Origin: Alphaproteobacteria bacterium | GTDB taxonomy: Bacteria > Pseudomonadota > Alphaproteobacteria > Rhodobacterales > Rhodobacteraceae | DNA: 12,220 nucleotides | Assembly (NCBI GenBank): GCA_013151535.1 | Contig: JAADIC010000091.1 | Coordinates: 1 to 12,220 of the forward strand | Direction of reading: 5' to 3' | In this document: piece by piece, positions 1-7,300 of the stretch | How positions within the stretch are numbered: the stretch's first letter is position 1 | Layout of the letters: the number at the start of each line of letters is the position of its first letter | Notes under the pieces: generated by a model | Databases searched by the model: none | What the model was told of the DNA's origin: nothing | What the model saw: the letters and a program-made list of their open reading frames with translations, nothing else | Made by a program: the position numbers and the translations under genes

Positions 1-13
1 AAAGGACAAAGCA

Positions 14-1672
14 ATGCCGAACCTGCGCTCTGGCGGCAAAATTCTGGTGGAATGCCTGCTTAATCAAGGGGTTAACACCGCGTTCGGGGTTCCCGGCGAA
101 AGTTATCTGGATGTGCTGGACGCGCTTTATGATGTGCAGAACCAGTTGCGTATGATCGTCACCCGCCACGAAAGCGGCGCGTCTTTTGCGGCCGAGGCTT
201 ATGGTAAACTGACCGGCCAGCCCGGCATTTGTTTCGTCACCCGGGGCCCCGGTGCCGCCAATGCCGCGATCGGGGTGCATACGGCCAGGCAAAATTCCAG
301 CCCGATGATTCTGTTTGTCGGCCAGATCGGGCGCGATATGCGCGACCGGGAGGCGTTTCAGGAGGTGGATTACCGCGCGTTTTTCGGCTCGGTCGCCAAA
401 TGGGTGACCGAGATTGACAATGTGGCGCGGATCCCCGAACTGGTGGCGCGCGCCTTCACGGTGGCGCTGTCCGGGCGTCCGGGGCCGGTGGTTGTCGCCC
501 TGCCCGAAGATATGCTGCGTGACCTCAGCGATGTTGAAGCCTGCACCAGATCGGTGATCGCGCGCGCCTTTCCCGACCCGGCGGCGATGGAGCGGGCTAT
601 TGCGGCGATCGCGGCGGCAAAAAACCCGCTGGTGCTGGTCGGTGGTGGCGGTTGGAGCGATGCCGGGCGGCACGATCTGCAACGCTTCGTTGACACCAAC
701 AACCTGCCCGCAGCGGTGGTGTTCCGCTCGCAAGACCTGCTCGATCATCGCCAGCCCGCCTATATCGGCGACGCTGGTGTCGGCATGTCGCCGCATGTGA
801 AACAGGCGATCCGTGACGCCGATTTGATCCTGGCGCTGAACGTGCGGCTCGGTGAAAGCGCAACCGATGGCTGGAGCCTGCTTGAGGTGCCGAACATGGC
901 GGCCAGGCTGGTGCATATCCACGCCTCAGACGCCGAGCTTGGCAAGATATACCAGCCCGATATAGCCATTCAGGCTGATCCGAATGTGGCCGCGCATGTG
1001 CTGGCTAAGCGGCCAGTGATTGGCGACTGGTCTGGCTGGCGCGATCAGGGGCGACAGGGGTTCAAGGCGATGCAGGCCCGTGCCTCGGTGCAAGGGGCGG
1101 TTGATATGGTGGCGATCAGCAAATGGCTGGATCAGCATCTGGAGGACGACGCGATCCTGAGCAACGGGGCTGGAAATTTCGCGGTCTGGCCCTCAAAATT
1201 CCTGACATTTTCCGGCAAACGCCGCCTGCTGGCCCCGCAAAGCGGTGCGATGGGGGCCGGGTTTCCGGCGGCCATGGCAGCCAAGGCGGTTGATCCGACC
1301 CGGCAGGTGGTCTGCTTTGCTGGCGACGGCGATTTCCAGATGAGCCTGCCCGAGTTGGGAACCGCGGCGCAAGAGCGGCTCCAACCGATATTACTGTTAC
1401 TTAACAACGGGATGTACGGCACAATTCGCGCACATCAGGCGCGCGAATATCCGGGGCGGGTTAGTGGCACCAAAATCGTCAATCCCGATTATGTGGCGCT
1501 GGCCAAGGCCTACGGTCTGGCCGCTATTCGGGTCGAAAAGACGGCTGATTTCGCCGCCGCGTTTCAAATGGTGGCCGCAAGTGCTACAGGTGGGCTGATC
1601 GAGCTGATAATTGATGCACAAGACATCACCCCCTTTGGCAGCCTCGACGCAATAAAACCTGCAAAGACATGA
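14..1672 (+). CDS. Thiamine-diphosphate-dependent enzyme, acetolactate synthase-like
   Basis: A 552-residue protein with the three-domain layout of the TPP-dependent acetolactate synthase/benzoylformate decarboxylase superfamily. The N-terminal PYR domain starts at about residue 5 and carries FGVPGES (24-30) and the catalytic glutamate E53 in RHESGASFAAEAYGKLTG. A central domain follows at about 195-340. The C-terminal PP domain holds the Mg/ThDP motif GDG (437-439), followed 25 residues later by NN (464-465). The start is the ATG at 14, preceded by AAGGA at 2-6. Length is normal for the family. The long FVTRGPGAANA...ARQNSSPMILFVGQ stretch is typical of catabolic ALS-like proteins. The substrate cannot be told from sequence: acetolactate synthase, a decarboxylase and another carboligase all remain possible. 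No regulatory subunit (IlvH) gene follows, which argues against the biosynthetic IlvB. Superfamily placement is firm; the exact reaction is unknown. Confidence 0.9.
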   Translation: MPNLRSGGKILVECLLNQGVNTAFGVPGESYLDVLDALYDVQNQLRMIVTRHESGASFAAEAYGKLTGQPGICFVTRGPGAANAAIGVHTARQNSSPMILFVGQIGRDMRDREAFQEVDYRAFFGSVAKWVTEIDNVARIPELVARAFTVALSGRPGPVVVALPEDMLRDLSDVEACTRSVIARAFPDPAAMERAIAAIAAAKNPLVLVGGGGWSDAGRHDLQRFVDTNNLPAAVVFRSQDLLDHRQPAYIGDAGVGMSPHVKQAIRDADLILALNVRLGESATDGWSLLEVPNMAARLVHIHASDAELGKIYQPDIAIQADPNVAAHVLAKRPVIGDWSGWRDQGRQGFKAMQARASVQGAVDMVAISKWLDQHLEDDAILSNGAGNFAVWPSKFLTFSGKRRLLAPQSGAMGAGFPAAMAAKAVDPTRQVVCFAGDGDFQMSLPELGTAAQERLQPILLLLNNGMYGTIRAHQAREYPGRVSGTKIVNPDYVALAKAYGLAAIRVEKTADFAAAFQMVAASATGGLIELIIDAQDITPFGSLDAIKPAKT

Positions 1673-1729
1673 CGCAATAGATGTTCAAGTTCTTTCACAT
1701 ATCAGACAAGTTGGACGGTTATACAAAGG

Positions 1730-1777
1730 TTATCCCCAGAATAATTGCCCATATGCAATTATTATGGCTGTGGATAA
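1730..1777. repeat. Nested inverted repeat with DnaA-box-like arms
   Basis: A perfect 9-bp inverted repeat, AATAATTGC (1740-1748) and GCAATTATT (1755-1763), surrounds a 6-nt spacer. It is flanked by TTATCCCCA (1730-1738) and TGTGGATAA (1769-1777). The right arm read on the minus strand is TTATCCACA, an exact DnaA-box consensus; the left arm differs from it by one base. A further TTATACAAA at 1719-1727 fits the relaxed consensus TTATNCANA. The structure sits directly upstream of the FAD oxidoreductase start at 1803. The AT-rich stem without a following T-run argues against an intrinsic terminator. An operator or a DnaA-binding cluster is possible. Confidence 0.6.
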
Positions 1778-1802
1778 ATCCTGCACGACGCCGGGTGTTT
1801 AT

Positions 1803-2987
1803 ATGAAGTCGACCGTCGATATCGCGATTATCGGCGGCGGGGTGATCGGCAGTTCGGTTGCCTATTGGCTATCCATATCTGCCCCGAAATCCACCCGGAT
1901 TCTGGTGATCGAGCGTGATCCCAGTTACGCGTTTTCCTCGACCGCTCTGTCAGCCGCTTCGATCCGGATGCAGTTCTCAAACCCGATCAATGTGGCGATT
2001 TCGAAATTCGGGGTCGCGTTCATCCGCGATTTCCAGAATATCTATGGGCCGGAAAACGGCCCCTTCGATCTGGGTCTGAAGGAGGATGGCTATCTGTTTT
2101 TGGCGGGCACCCCGGCCCAGAGCGCCATTTTGCGGCAAAATAACGCGATTCAGCGCGGGCAGGGGGCCGATGTCAGCCTGTTGGCACCAGACGAGGTGCA
2201 AAAGCGTTACCCGTTCCTGCACATCCAGGATATTTCGCTGGCCTCGCTGGGAATGCGCGGCGAAGGCTGGTTTGACAATATGGGGTTGCTGAACGGCCTT
2301 AAGGAGATCAATAAACGACACAATGTCAGCTACTTGCACGATGAAGTTAATGCGATTAAGCGATCCGGGCAAAATATCGTTTCGCTGAAATTAACCTCTG
2401 GCGACACGCTTAATGTCGGGCAAGTCGTGAACGCTGCCGGTCCGCGCGCCAACCGGATTGCGCGCATGGCCGGGCTGGATATTCCGGTTGAACCGCGCAA
2501 GCGCACAACTTTCATCCTGCAATGCCCGACACCGCCACCCGCCAACACGCCGCTGATTGTCGATTATACCGGCGTTTATGTGAAACCCGAGGGTGATTTC
2601 TGGATGGCCGCGACCCAGCCAATTGATGATCCCGCCGTCGCCTTTGATGATTTTGAGCCGCGATATCAAGAGTTTGAGGAGATCATCTGGCCAAAACTGG
2701 CCGCGCGCGCAAAGATGTTTGAAGAGCTGCGCGTCAAACGCATATGGGCCGGGCATTACGCCTATAACACGCTTGACCAGAACGCCATCATTGGCCGGCA
2801 TCCCGAGCTTGATAACCTGTATTTCGCCAACGGTTTCTCGGGCCACGGGCTTCAACAGGCACCAGCCATCGGCCGAGGGTTGGCGGAACTCATGCTGACG
2901 GGTTCATTCCAGAGCCTTGATCTCGGGCAGTTGGGGCTGGACAGAATTTTGCGAGGAGAGCCGTTTCTTGAGCATAATGTAGTCTAG
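1803..2987 (+). CDS. FAD-dependent oxidoreductase, DAO family, FOXRED1-like
   Basis: A 394-residue flavoprotein of the D-amino-acid oxidase (DAO) superfamily. The N-terminus is a Rossmann FAD-binding motif, IAIIGGGVIGSSVAYWL, with the dinucleotide glycines at 11-16. It is followed by the ERD segment that normally contacts the FAD ribose. The C-terminus has NLYFANGFSGHGLQQAPAIGRG, the signature shared with sarcosine-oxidase/DadA-like enzymes and especially FOXRED1-type proteins. FOXRED1 in mitochondria is a complex I assembly factor; most bacterial relatives have no known substrate, and amine or amino-acid oxidation is the usual inference. I chose the ATG at 1803 because it puts the Rossmann fold at residue 6, as in the family. 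The in-frame ATG at 1764 would add 13 residues and put the DnaA-like box inside the gene. Neither start has a clear ribosome-binding site. It lies 130 bp after the TPP enzyme on the same strand, but a strong inverted repeat separates them, so co-transcription is uncertain. Confidence 0.85.
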   Translation: MKSTVDIAIIGGGVIGSSVAYWLSISAPKSTRILVIERDPSYAFSSTALSAASIRMQFSNPINVAISKFGVAFIRDFQNIYGPENGPFDLGLKEDGYLFLAGTPAQSAILRQNNAIQRGQGADVSLLAPDEVQKRYPFLHIQDISLASLGMRGEGWFDNMGLLNGLKEINKRHNVSYLHDEVNAIKRSGQNIVSLKLTSGDTLNVGQVVNAAGPRANRIARMAGLDIPVEPRKRTTFILQCPTPPPANTPLIVDYTGVYVKPEGDFWMAATQPIDDPAVAFDDFEPRYQEFEEIIWPKLAARAKMFEELRVKRIWAGHYAYNTLDQNAIIGRHPELDNLYFANGFSGHGLQQAPAIGRGLAELMLTGSFQSLDLGQLGLDRILRGEPFLEHNVV

Positions 2988-3022
2988 GATGGCATTGTAA
3001 TTTAAAGGTATTATAGTATTAA

Positions 3023-3038
3023 CATAATATCTATTATG
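3023..3038. promoter_or_regulatory. Short palindrome CATAAT-N4-ATTATG
   Basis: A perfect 6-bp inverted repeat (3023-3028 and 3033-3038) around ATCT, 35 bp after the stop of the FAD oxidoreductase gene. Its ATAAT-N4-ATTAT core equals the core of the palindrome in the mntH promoter (5185-5198). It could be an operator for the same regulator. It has no GC stem or T-run and so is a poor intrinsic terminator. Confidence 0.35.
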
Positions 3039-3095
3039 CGACATTCAACCAACCCTAAACTTACTGTCCCCCAACAAAACAAAACTGCACCGCGA

Positions 3096-3124
3096 TTGAC
3101 TATAGTGGCGCAGATTGCGAAAAT
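3096..3124 (+). promoter_or_regulatory. Possible sigma70-type promoter
   Basis: TTGACT (3096-3101), 17 nt, then GAAAAT (3119-3124). The -35 matches five of six consensus bases and the -10 four of six. It would drive the small hypothetical gene at 3351 with a leader of about 220 nt. This is weak pattern evidence only. Confidence 0.3.
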
Positions 3125-3350
3125 TGATGGTTGCCGGCGCTGAAACGAGACTGACTGCGGTATTTTCGGAACAGAATCCGTATCATCTGCGCAAAAAAGT
3201 TTCAAAATACACGGTTTTTTTACAATTTTAGTTTACAGAGGTGCCGCGTGGTCCCTAGGGTTGTAAATTGTGCCCTGCCTTTTCGGGGCTTGAATGCGCT
3301 TTACGAGTTTTTCTTTCCCCAGAATATTCTTGGACCCGAAAGAGGACAAA

Positions 3351-3761
3351 ATGATTATCAACCATGATTTTGGCGCAGGCCGCAGCAAGTCGCCCCCGCT
3401 TGGCGCGCAGCTTGGACTGGTGCTTTTTGTCGGCCTTGAGAAAGACTCGCCAGACATTGACCTTTCGAAGCACCTGCACGCGCTCAGCGTCTCGTCGCGC
3501 ACATTCATGTCGCTGGAGCGGGCGACATTTGATTGCCTGGCCCCCAGGCTTGTGATGACACCGCTTTTATCAGGCAATCTGGACGTGCTCGATTTCGCGC
3601 AGAAACTGCAAACACTCGATTTTAACGGTCGTTATCGCGCCGTGGTGCGAAAACTGCCCGATGCGACGATGATTTCGCGAGAAGTGGAAAACGTGGCCCC
3701 CGAGGTCGATTTCGCAGTGACCGAGATTTATTGTGACGCGGCTTTTCCAACCCCGTCATAA
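3351..3761 (+). CDS. Hypothetical protein, about 136 aa
   Basis: I chose the ATG at 3351 because AGAGGA (3341-3346) stands at proper distance upstream. An upstream in-frame ATG at 3294 would add 19 residues and has no ribosome-binding site. The 136-residue product has no signal peptide or membrane segment. An N-terminal hydrophobic strand (LGLVLFVGLEK) is followed by alternating strands and helices: CLAPRLVMTPLL, DVLDFAQKLQTLDFNGRYRAVVRKLP, and EVENVAPEVDFAVTEI. This alternation, with a GRYRAVV strand, looks like a degenerate receiver-type alpha/beta fold. No phosphoacceptor aspartate arrangement can be confirmed, so that is only a structural guess. It is flanked by an AT-rich gap upstream and converges on mntH with 20 bp between the stops. 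The function is not recognised. Confidence 0.7.
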   Translation: MIINHDFGAGRSKSPPLGAQLGLVLFVGLEKDSPDIDLSKHLHALSVSSRTFMSLERATFDCLAPRLVMTPLLSGNLDVLDFAQKLQTLDFNGRYRAVVRKLPDATMISREVENVAPEVDFAVTEIYCDAAFPTPS

Positions 3762-3781
3762 GGGGCTGTCAGGGCCGGTTC

Positions 3782-5163
3782 TCAAATCGTCACCGCGCCT
3801 GTGGCCACGTCAAAGATCAGTTTCAGGTTCAGCCCGATCAGCACCACCGCGATCACGGCGCAGATGATCGTCAACCAGCGCGGCGCGGGCAGCCCGCCCA
3901 TTTTCTGTTTGTTGGCCGTGAACATCACCAGCGGCACAATCGCAAAGGGCAGTTGCAGGCTGAGCACCACCTGCGAGGCGATCAGCAGTTTGGCGGTGCC
4001 GCTCTGGCCGAACATCACAGTGACAATGACCGCAGGCACAATGGCGATACCGCGCGTAATCAGCCGCCGGATATAGGGCTTCAAACGCAGATGGATGAAC
4101 CCCTCCATCACGATCTGGCCCGACAACGTGGCTGTAACGGTTGAATTCAGACCCGAGGCCAGCAGGGCAATACCGAACAAAGTGGCGGCGAAAGATACAC
4201 CAAGGGTGGGCGACAAAAGCGCGTGCGCCTCCTGAATTTCGGCCACCTCGAACTGCCCCGTGGTGTAAAACGCCGCCGCCGCAAGGATCAGGATCGAGGC
4301 GTTGATAAACAGCGCGAACATCAGGGCCAGGGTTGAATCAATCGTACCAAGGCGGATGGCCTGGCGTTTTTCCGTGAGAGTATCGCCGATTTTGCGGGTC
4401 TGGATGATCGAGGAATGCAGATAAAGATTGTGCGGCATCACGGTCGCGCCAATGATCCCGAGCGACAGGAACAGCATATCGGGATTGGTGAACAGGCTGG
4501 TGCGCGGCACAAATCCGGCCAACACATCGCCCATCACCGGGCTGGCATAGACCATCTGGATGGCAAAACAGACGGCAATGACCAATGTCAGGCCGATCAC
4601 CACCGCTTCGAGCGGAGCGAGCGAAAGCCCTTGTTCTGCAAATAGAGGATCAGGAACACATCAAGCGCCGTCAGAACCACGCCGATTTCAAGCGGAATGC
4701 CGAATAAAAGGTCAAGCGCGATGGCGGTGCCGATCACCTCGGCCAGATCGGTGGCGATGATCGCCCCTTCCGCCAGCAACCACAGGGTCATGCTGGACCA
4801 GCGCGGAAATGCATCGTGGCAGGCCTGCGCCAGATCGCGGCCCGAGGCGATGCCAAGGCGCAGCGCCAGCGCCTGCAACAGGATCGCCATGAAATTTGAC
4901 AGCAGCACGATTGAGAGCAAGGTATAGCCGAATGCCGAACCACCGGCGATCGAGGTCGCCCAGTTGCCGGGATCCATATAGCCGACGGCCACCAGATAAC
5001 CGGGGCCGAGGAACGACAGCAAGCGCCGCCAGAACCGGCCCGAGCGTTTCAGATCAGGCACCGATACCGTGTGATAGGATTCCGGCAGCGAAACCTCGCG
5101 ACGATCCAGCAGCCATCCGTTCCCCGACCCTGTCGAAAAATTGTGATTCTTGTTGGTACTCAT
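3782..5163 (-). pseudogene. mntH: Nramp-family Mn(II)/metal transporter, frameshifted
   Basis: A proton-coupled divalent metal importer of the inner membrane (Nramp/SLC11 family), split into two frames. The 5' part (5163 down to 4597, 188 codons) contains TM1 with the metal-binding DPGN motif (residues 64-67, GYMDPGNWATS) and helices through about TM5. It then reads into a short out-of-frame tail, SLRSKRW, and stops. The 3' part (4603 down to 3782, 273 codons from a GTG) contains TM6 with MPHN (residues 57-60, TVMPHNLYLHS) and the remaining helices. The break is a perfect 5-bp tandem duplication at 4610-4619. Removing one copy restores the family-like junction GFRSLEAVVIGL and gives an uninterrupted protein of about 458 residues. 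Both metal-site motifs are intact, so the damage looks recent or is an assembly error. The frames overlap as GTGGTGA, so re-initiation giving a split transporter cannot be excluded. The promoter overlaps a Fur/Mur-like box. Confidence 0.85.
4610..4619. repeat. 5-bp tandem duplication causing the mntH frameshift
   Basis: GAGCG occurs twice in direct succession (4610-4614 and 4615-4619) and is followed by AGCG (4620-4623). The extra copy shifts the mntH frame. Deleting one unit joins ...NKGFRSL to EAVVIGL..., which is the expected junction before TM6. Confidence 0.8.
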
Positions 5164-5180
5164 CGAGGGGCAGCCTTGTT

Positions 5181-5200
5181 GCGAATAATTCTCATTATCA
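5181..5200 (-). promoter_or_regulatory. Fur/Mur-like operator in the mntH promoter
   Basis: On the minus strand this reads TGATAATGAGAATTATTCGC, close to a Fur-type GATAATGATAATCATTATC box. The symmetric core is ATAAT (5185-5189), TCTC, ATTAT (5194-5198). In alphaproteobacteria the Fur homologue Mur typically represses mntH when manganese is present. The site lies 18 bp upstream of the mntH start and touches its -10 element, the usual repression geometry. The regulator is inferred from the target gene. Confidence 0.6.
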
Positions 5201-5226
5201 ATAAGTGGGCCGTTTTAGATCGTCAA
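5198..5226 (-). promoter_or_regulatory. mntH promoter, sigma70-type
   Basis: On the minus strand TTGACG (5226-5221), exactly 17 nt, then TATTGA (5203-5198). The expected transcript start is near 5191, giving a leader of about 28 nt before the ATG at 5163. The -10 overlaps the Fur/Mur-like palindrome. Confidence 0.55.
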
Positions 5227-5236
5227 GCCCCAAACT

Positions 5237-5569
5237 TTACCGCTTCACAACCCCGATCCGCGCCAGTTCCAGATCAATTTTGCTATCACTTGGGCGGGTG
5301 GATTTCACCGCCGCGCGGATCGCGTCAAAACGCTTGCGCAAGTCGGCTTTTTCCGCCCCGCGACAATCGTTCCACGGCCGCCCCTGCAAGCCCATGACCA
5401 AGGCGTAAAACCCGATGAAATGCGCCTGACCGCCCGCCGCAAGATAACGCCCATAGGCCTCATCCGCCCCAAGATCTCGCATCTCGTCCGCCGAATTGAT
5501 CCCGGCCCGGCCATAGCCGCTATCCGCCGCAGGCCCAAGATTGCGGATCGAGGAGACCGGATCGCTCAC
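5237..5569 (-). CDS. TfoX/Sxy C-terminal-domain protein
   Basis: A 110-residue protein matching the C-terminal domain of TfoX/Sxy competence regulators without the N-terminal domain. Residues 5-70 carry the recognisable pattern SIRNLGPAADSGYGRAGINSA...LGADEAYGRYLAAGG...FYALVMGLQGRPW, a helix-hairpin-helix-like fold. The C-terminal 40 residues are charged. In gamma-proteobacteria full-length TfoX/Sxy switches on DNA-uptake genes; the role of isolated C-domains in alphaproteobacteria is not established. The start is the GTG at 5569, which overlaps the purN stop by 4 nt (GTGA), so translation is probably coupled to purN. It is the last gene of purM-purN-tfoX-like. The mntH gene begins 73 bp further on behind its own promoter. 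Confidence 0.75.
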   Translation of the reverse strand: MSDPVSSIRNLGPAADSGYGRAGINSADEMRDLGADEAYGRYLAAGGQAHFIGFYALVMGLQGRPWNDCRGAEKADLRKRFDAIRAAVKSTRPSDSKIDLELARIGVVKR

Positions 5570-6162
5570 GGCAATAGAGCCGGCGTTTTGTCCCCCGCCG
5601 CAAAGCGTTTCAAGACGGCGGGGTATAACTGGTGTTCCAGTTTCAGAACCCGGGCTGACAGGGTGTCGGGCGTGTCCCCTGCCCTCACCCGCAGCCTTGC
5701 CTGACCCAGAACCGGGCCATCATCCAGCGCGCCCGTGACTTCATGCACGGTGCAGCCGTGTTCACTATCGCCCGCCTCAAGCGCACGTTTATGGGTATTG
5801 AGGCCGCGATATTTCGGCAAAAGAGAGGGGTGGATATTCAGCATCCGCCCCTGCCATTTGGCGATGAATTCCGGCGTCAGAATGCGCATGAAACCGGCGA
5901 GACACAGGATATCGGGGGCAGATTGCTGCAACACATCGCACAAGCGCGCCTCGAACGCGGCGCGGTCACCTTTGAAGGGGCGATGATCGACAAAATCGGT
6001 GGCGATGCCCATGGCGCGCGCCCGTTTCAAACCACCTGCATCGGCGGAATTGGCCAGCACCAGAACCGCGCGCGCCGGATGATCGCCGTGCATGGATTTG
6101 ACCAGTTCAACCATGTTCGAGCCGCCACCTGAGATCAGAATGGCCACCCGTTTATGGTTCAT
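5566..6162 (-). CDS. purN: Phosphoribosylglycinamide formyltransferase (GART)
   Basis: Transfers the formyl group of 10-formyl-tetrahydrofolate to GAR, giving FGAR, in cytosolic de novo purine synthesis. The 198-residue protein has the N-terminal phosphate-binding loop ILISGGGSNM (9-17). The folate and catalytic segment is GFMRILTPEFI...NIHPSLLPKYRGLNTH, with catalytic N109 and H111. The ALDDGPVLGQ loop supplies the catalytic aspartate (D147). Size is standard. The start ATG at 6162 overlaps the purM stop as ATGA. A longer open frame upstream to 6303 lies inside purM and lacks similarity, so I rejected it. It is co-transcribed with purM and the downstream TfoX-like gene. Confidence 0.95.
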   Translation of the reverse strand: MNHKRVAILISGGGSNMVELVKSMHGDHPARAVLVLANSADAGGLKRARAMGIATDFVDHRPFKGDRAAFEARLCDVLQQSAPDILCLAGFMRILTPEFIAKWQGRMLNIHPSLLPKYRGLNTHKRALEAGDSEHGCTVHEVTGALDDGPVLGQARLRVRAGDTPDTLSARVLKLEHQLYPAVLKRFAAGDKTPALLP

Positions 6163-7205
6163 GCCAGACGGCCCTGATAGGTGACGCCCGCGCCCTCGGT
6201 CACCACACCGATGCGGTGAACAATCTCGCCAGCTTGCTGCAAAATCGTGGTCAGGCCATCGGCCTGATTTTGATCGACAATCGCGATCATACCCAGACCG
6301 CAATTGAAGGTTTTCAGCATCTCGGCCTGATCCAGTCCGCCCTCTTTTGCCAGCCAGTCAAACACCGGCGGCAACGGCCAAGCGCCAAGATCAATGGTAA
6401 CACCCAAACCATCGGGCAAGGCGCGCGGCAGGTTCTCGGTCAACCCGCCGCCGGTGATATGGGCCAAAGCATGCAGGCCACCGGCGCGAAAGGCTTCAAG
6501 CGTGGATTGCACATAAATCCGGGTCGGGGCCAGCAGGGCCTGACCCAGCGTACCTGCGGCAAACGGGCAATCCGCGTCCCAGCCAAGGCCGGAATGTTCG
6601 ACGATTTTGCGCACCAGCGAATAGCCGTTGGAATGCACGCCGTTGCTGGCCAACCCCAGCAGAACATCGCCCTGAGCCACGCCTTCGGGCAGGTGCGTGC
6701 CGCGTTCCATCGCACCGACGGAAAAGCCGGCCAGATCGAAATCTCCACCGTGATACATGCCCGGCATTTCGGCGGTCTCGCCGCCCACAAGCGCGCAACC
6801 GGCCTGTTTGCAGCCCGCCGCGATACCTTCGATAACCGTGGCGGCGGCCTCGATCTCGAGCTTGCCAGTGGCGAAATAATCGAGGAAAAACAACGGCTCC
6901 GCCCCCTGGCAGACCAGATCGTTGACACACATGGCGACCAGATCGATACCAACGGTTTCCATCACACCGGTATCAATGGCGATGCGCAGCTTGGTACCGA
7001 CACCATCGGTGGCGGCCACCAGAATGGGATCGTCATAACCAGCCGCCTTCAGATCGAACATCGCACCAAAGCCGCCCAACCCGTCCATCACGCCCGCCCG
7101 CTTGGTGGCAGCGGCGGCGGGTTTGATCCGCTCGACCAGCGCGTTTCCGGCGTCAATATCAACGCCTGCATCCGCATAGCTTAACCCGTTTCGCGCAATA
7201 GCCAT
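6159..7205 (-). CDS. purM: Phosphoribosylformylglycinamidine cyclo-ligase (AIR synthetase)
   Basis: Converts FGAM and ATP to aminoimidazole ribonucleotide, step 5 of purine synthesis, as a cytosolic dimer. The 348-residue protein has the family landmarks in order: NGLSYADAGVDIDAGNALVERIKP at the N-terminus, GGFGAMFDL (44-52), ATDGVGTKLRIA (65-76), the CVNDLVCQGAEPLFFLDYFATGKL core (93-116), and VGGETAEMPGMY (140-151). The start is the ATG at 7205 because the PurM-like sequence begins there and AAAGGGG stands 8 nt upstream. The in-frame extension to 7283 reads through the region next to the tRNA and is not family-like. It is the first gene of purM-purN-tfoX-like. Confidence 0.96.
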   Translation of the reverse strand: MAIARNGLSYADAGVDIDAGNALVERIKPAAAATKRAGVMDGLGGFGAMFDLKAAGYDDPILVAATDGVGTKLRIAIDTGVMETVGIDLVAMCVNDLVCQGAEPLFFLDYFATGKLEIEAAATVIEGIAAGCKQAGCALVGGETAEMPGMYHGGDFDLAGFSVGAMERGTHLPEGVAQGDVLLGLASNGVHSNGYSLVRKIVEHSGLGWDADCPFAAGTLGQALLAPTRIYVQSTLEAFRAGGLHALAHITGGGLTENLPRALPDGLGVTIDLGAWPLPPVFDWLAKEGGLDQAEMLKTFNCGLGMIAIVDQNQADGLTTILQQAGEIVHRIGVVTEGAGVTYQGRLA

Positions 7206-7261
7206 CAGATTCGCCCCTTTGATGGTGGATTTCAGCGTGGATGTAGCGCAATCGGCAAGCC

Positions 7262-7290
7262 TTGACCACCTGCGAGTGCGCAAGTAAGCA
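7262..7290 (+). promoter_or_regulatory. Promoter of the CAU tRNA
   Basis: TTGACC (7262-7267), 17 nt, then TAAGCA (7285-7290), ending 10 bp before the mature tRNA 5' end. The spacing and the -35 are good; the -10 is moderate. It faces away from purM. Confidence 0.5.
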
Positions 7291-7300
7291 AGGCACAGGC

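Larger units (their letters stand above)
2988..3350. other. Intergenic AT-rich gap of about 360 bp
   Basis: No convincing gene is visible on either strand. It holds a 6-bp inverted repeat at 3023-3038, a possible sigma70-type promoter at 3096-3124 and a T-run near 3215-3221. A spaced inverted repeat ACAATTT (3222-3228)/AAATTGT (3265-3271) is too short and too far apart to call. The Shine-Dalgarno of the next gene lies at 3341-3346. Confidence 0.5.

Noticed and set aside
1740..1763. The 9-bp inverted repeat as an intrinsic terminator of the TPP enzyme gene
   Set aside because: The stem is AT-rich and not followed by a run of T, so an operator or binding-site role fits better.
3011..3205. A 64-codon minus-strand open frame in the AT-rich gap
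   Set aside because: No clear ribosome-binding site, no similarity, and skewed composition; not enough to call a gene.
6216..7184. A 322-codon plus-strand open frame
   Set aside because: It lies entirely antisense to purM, which has full family motifs; long antisense frames are common in GC-rich genes, and its translation has no recognisable domain.
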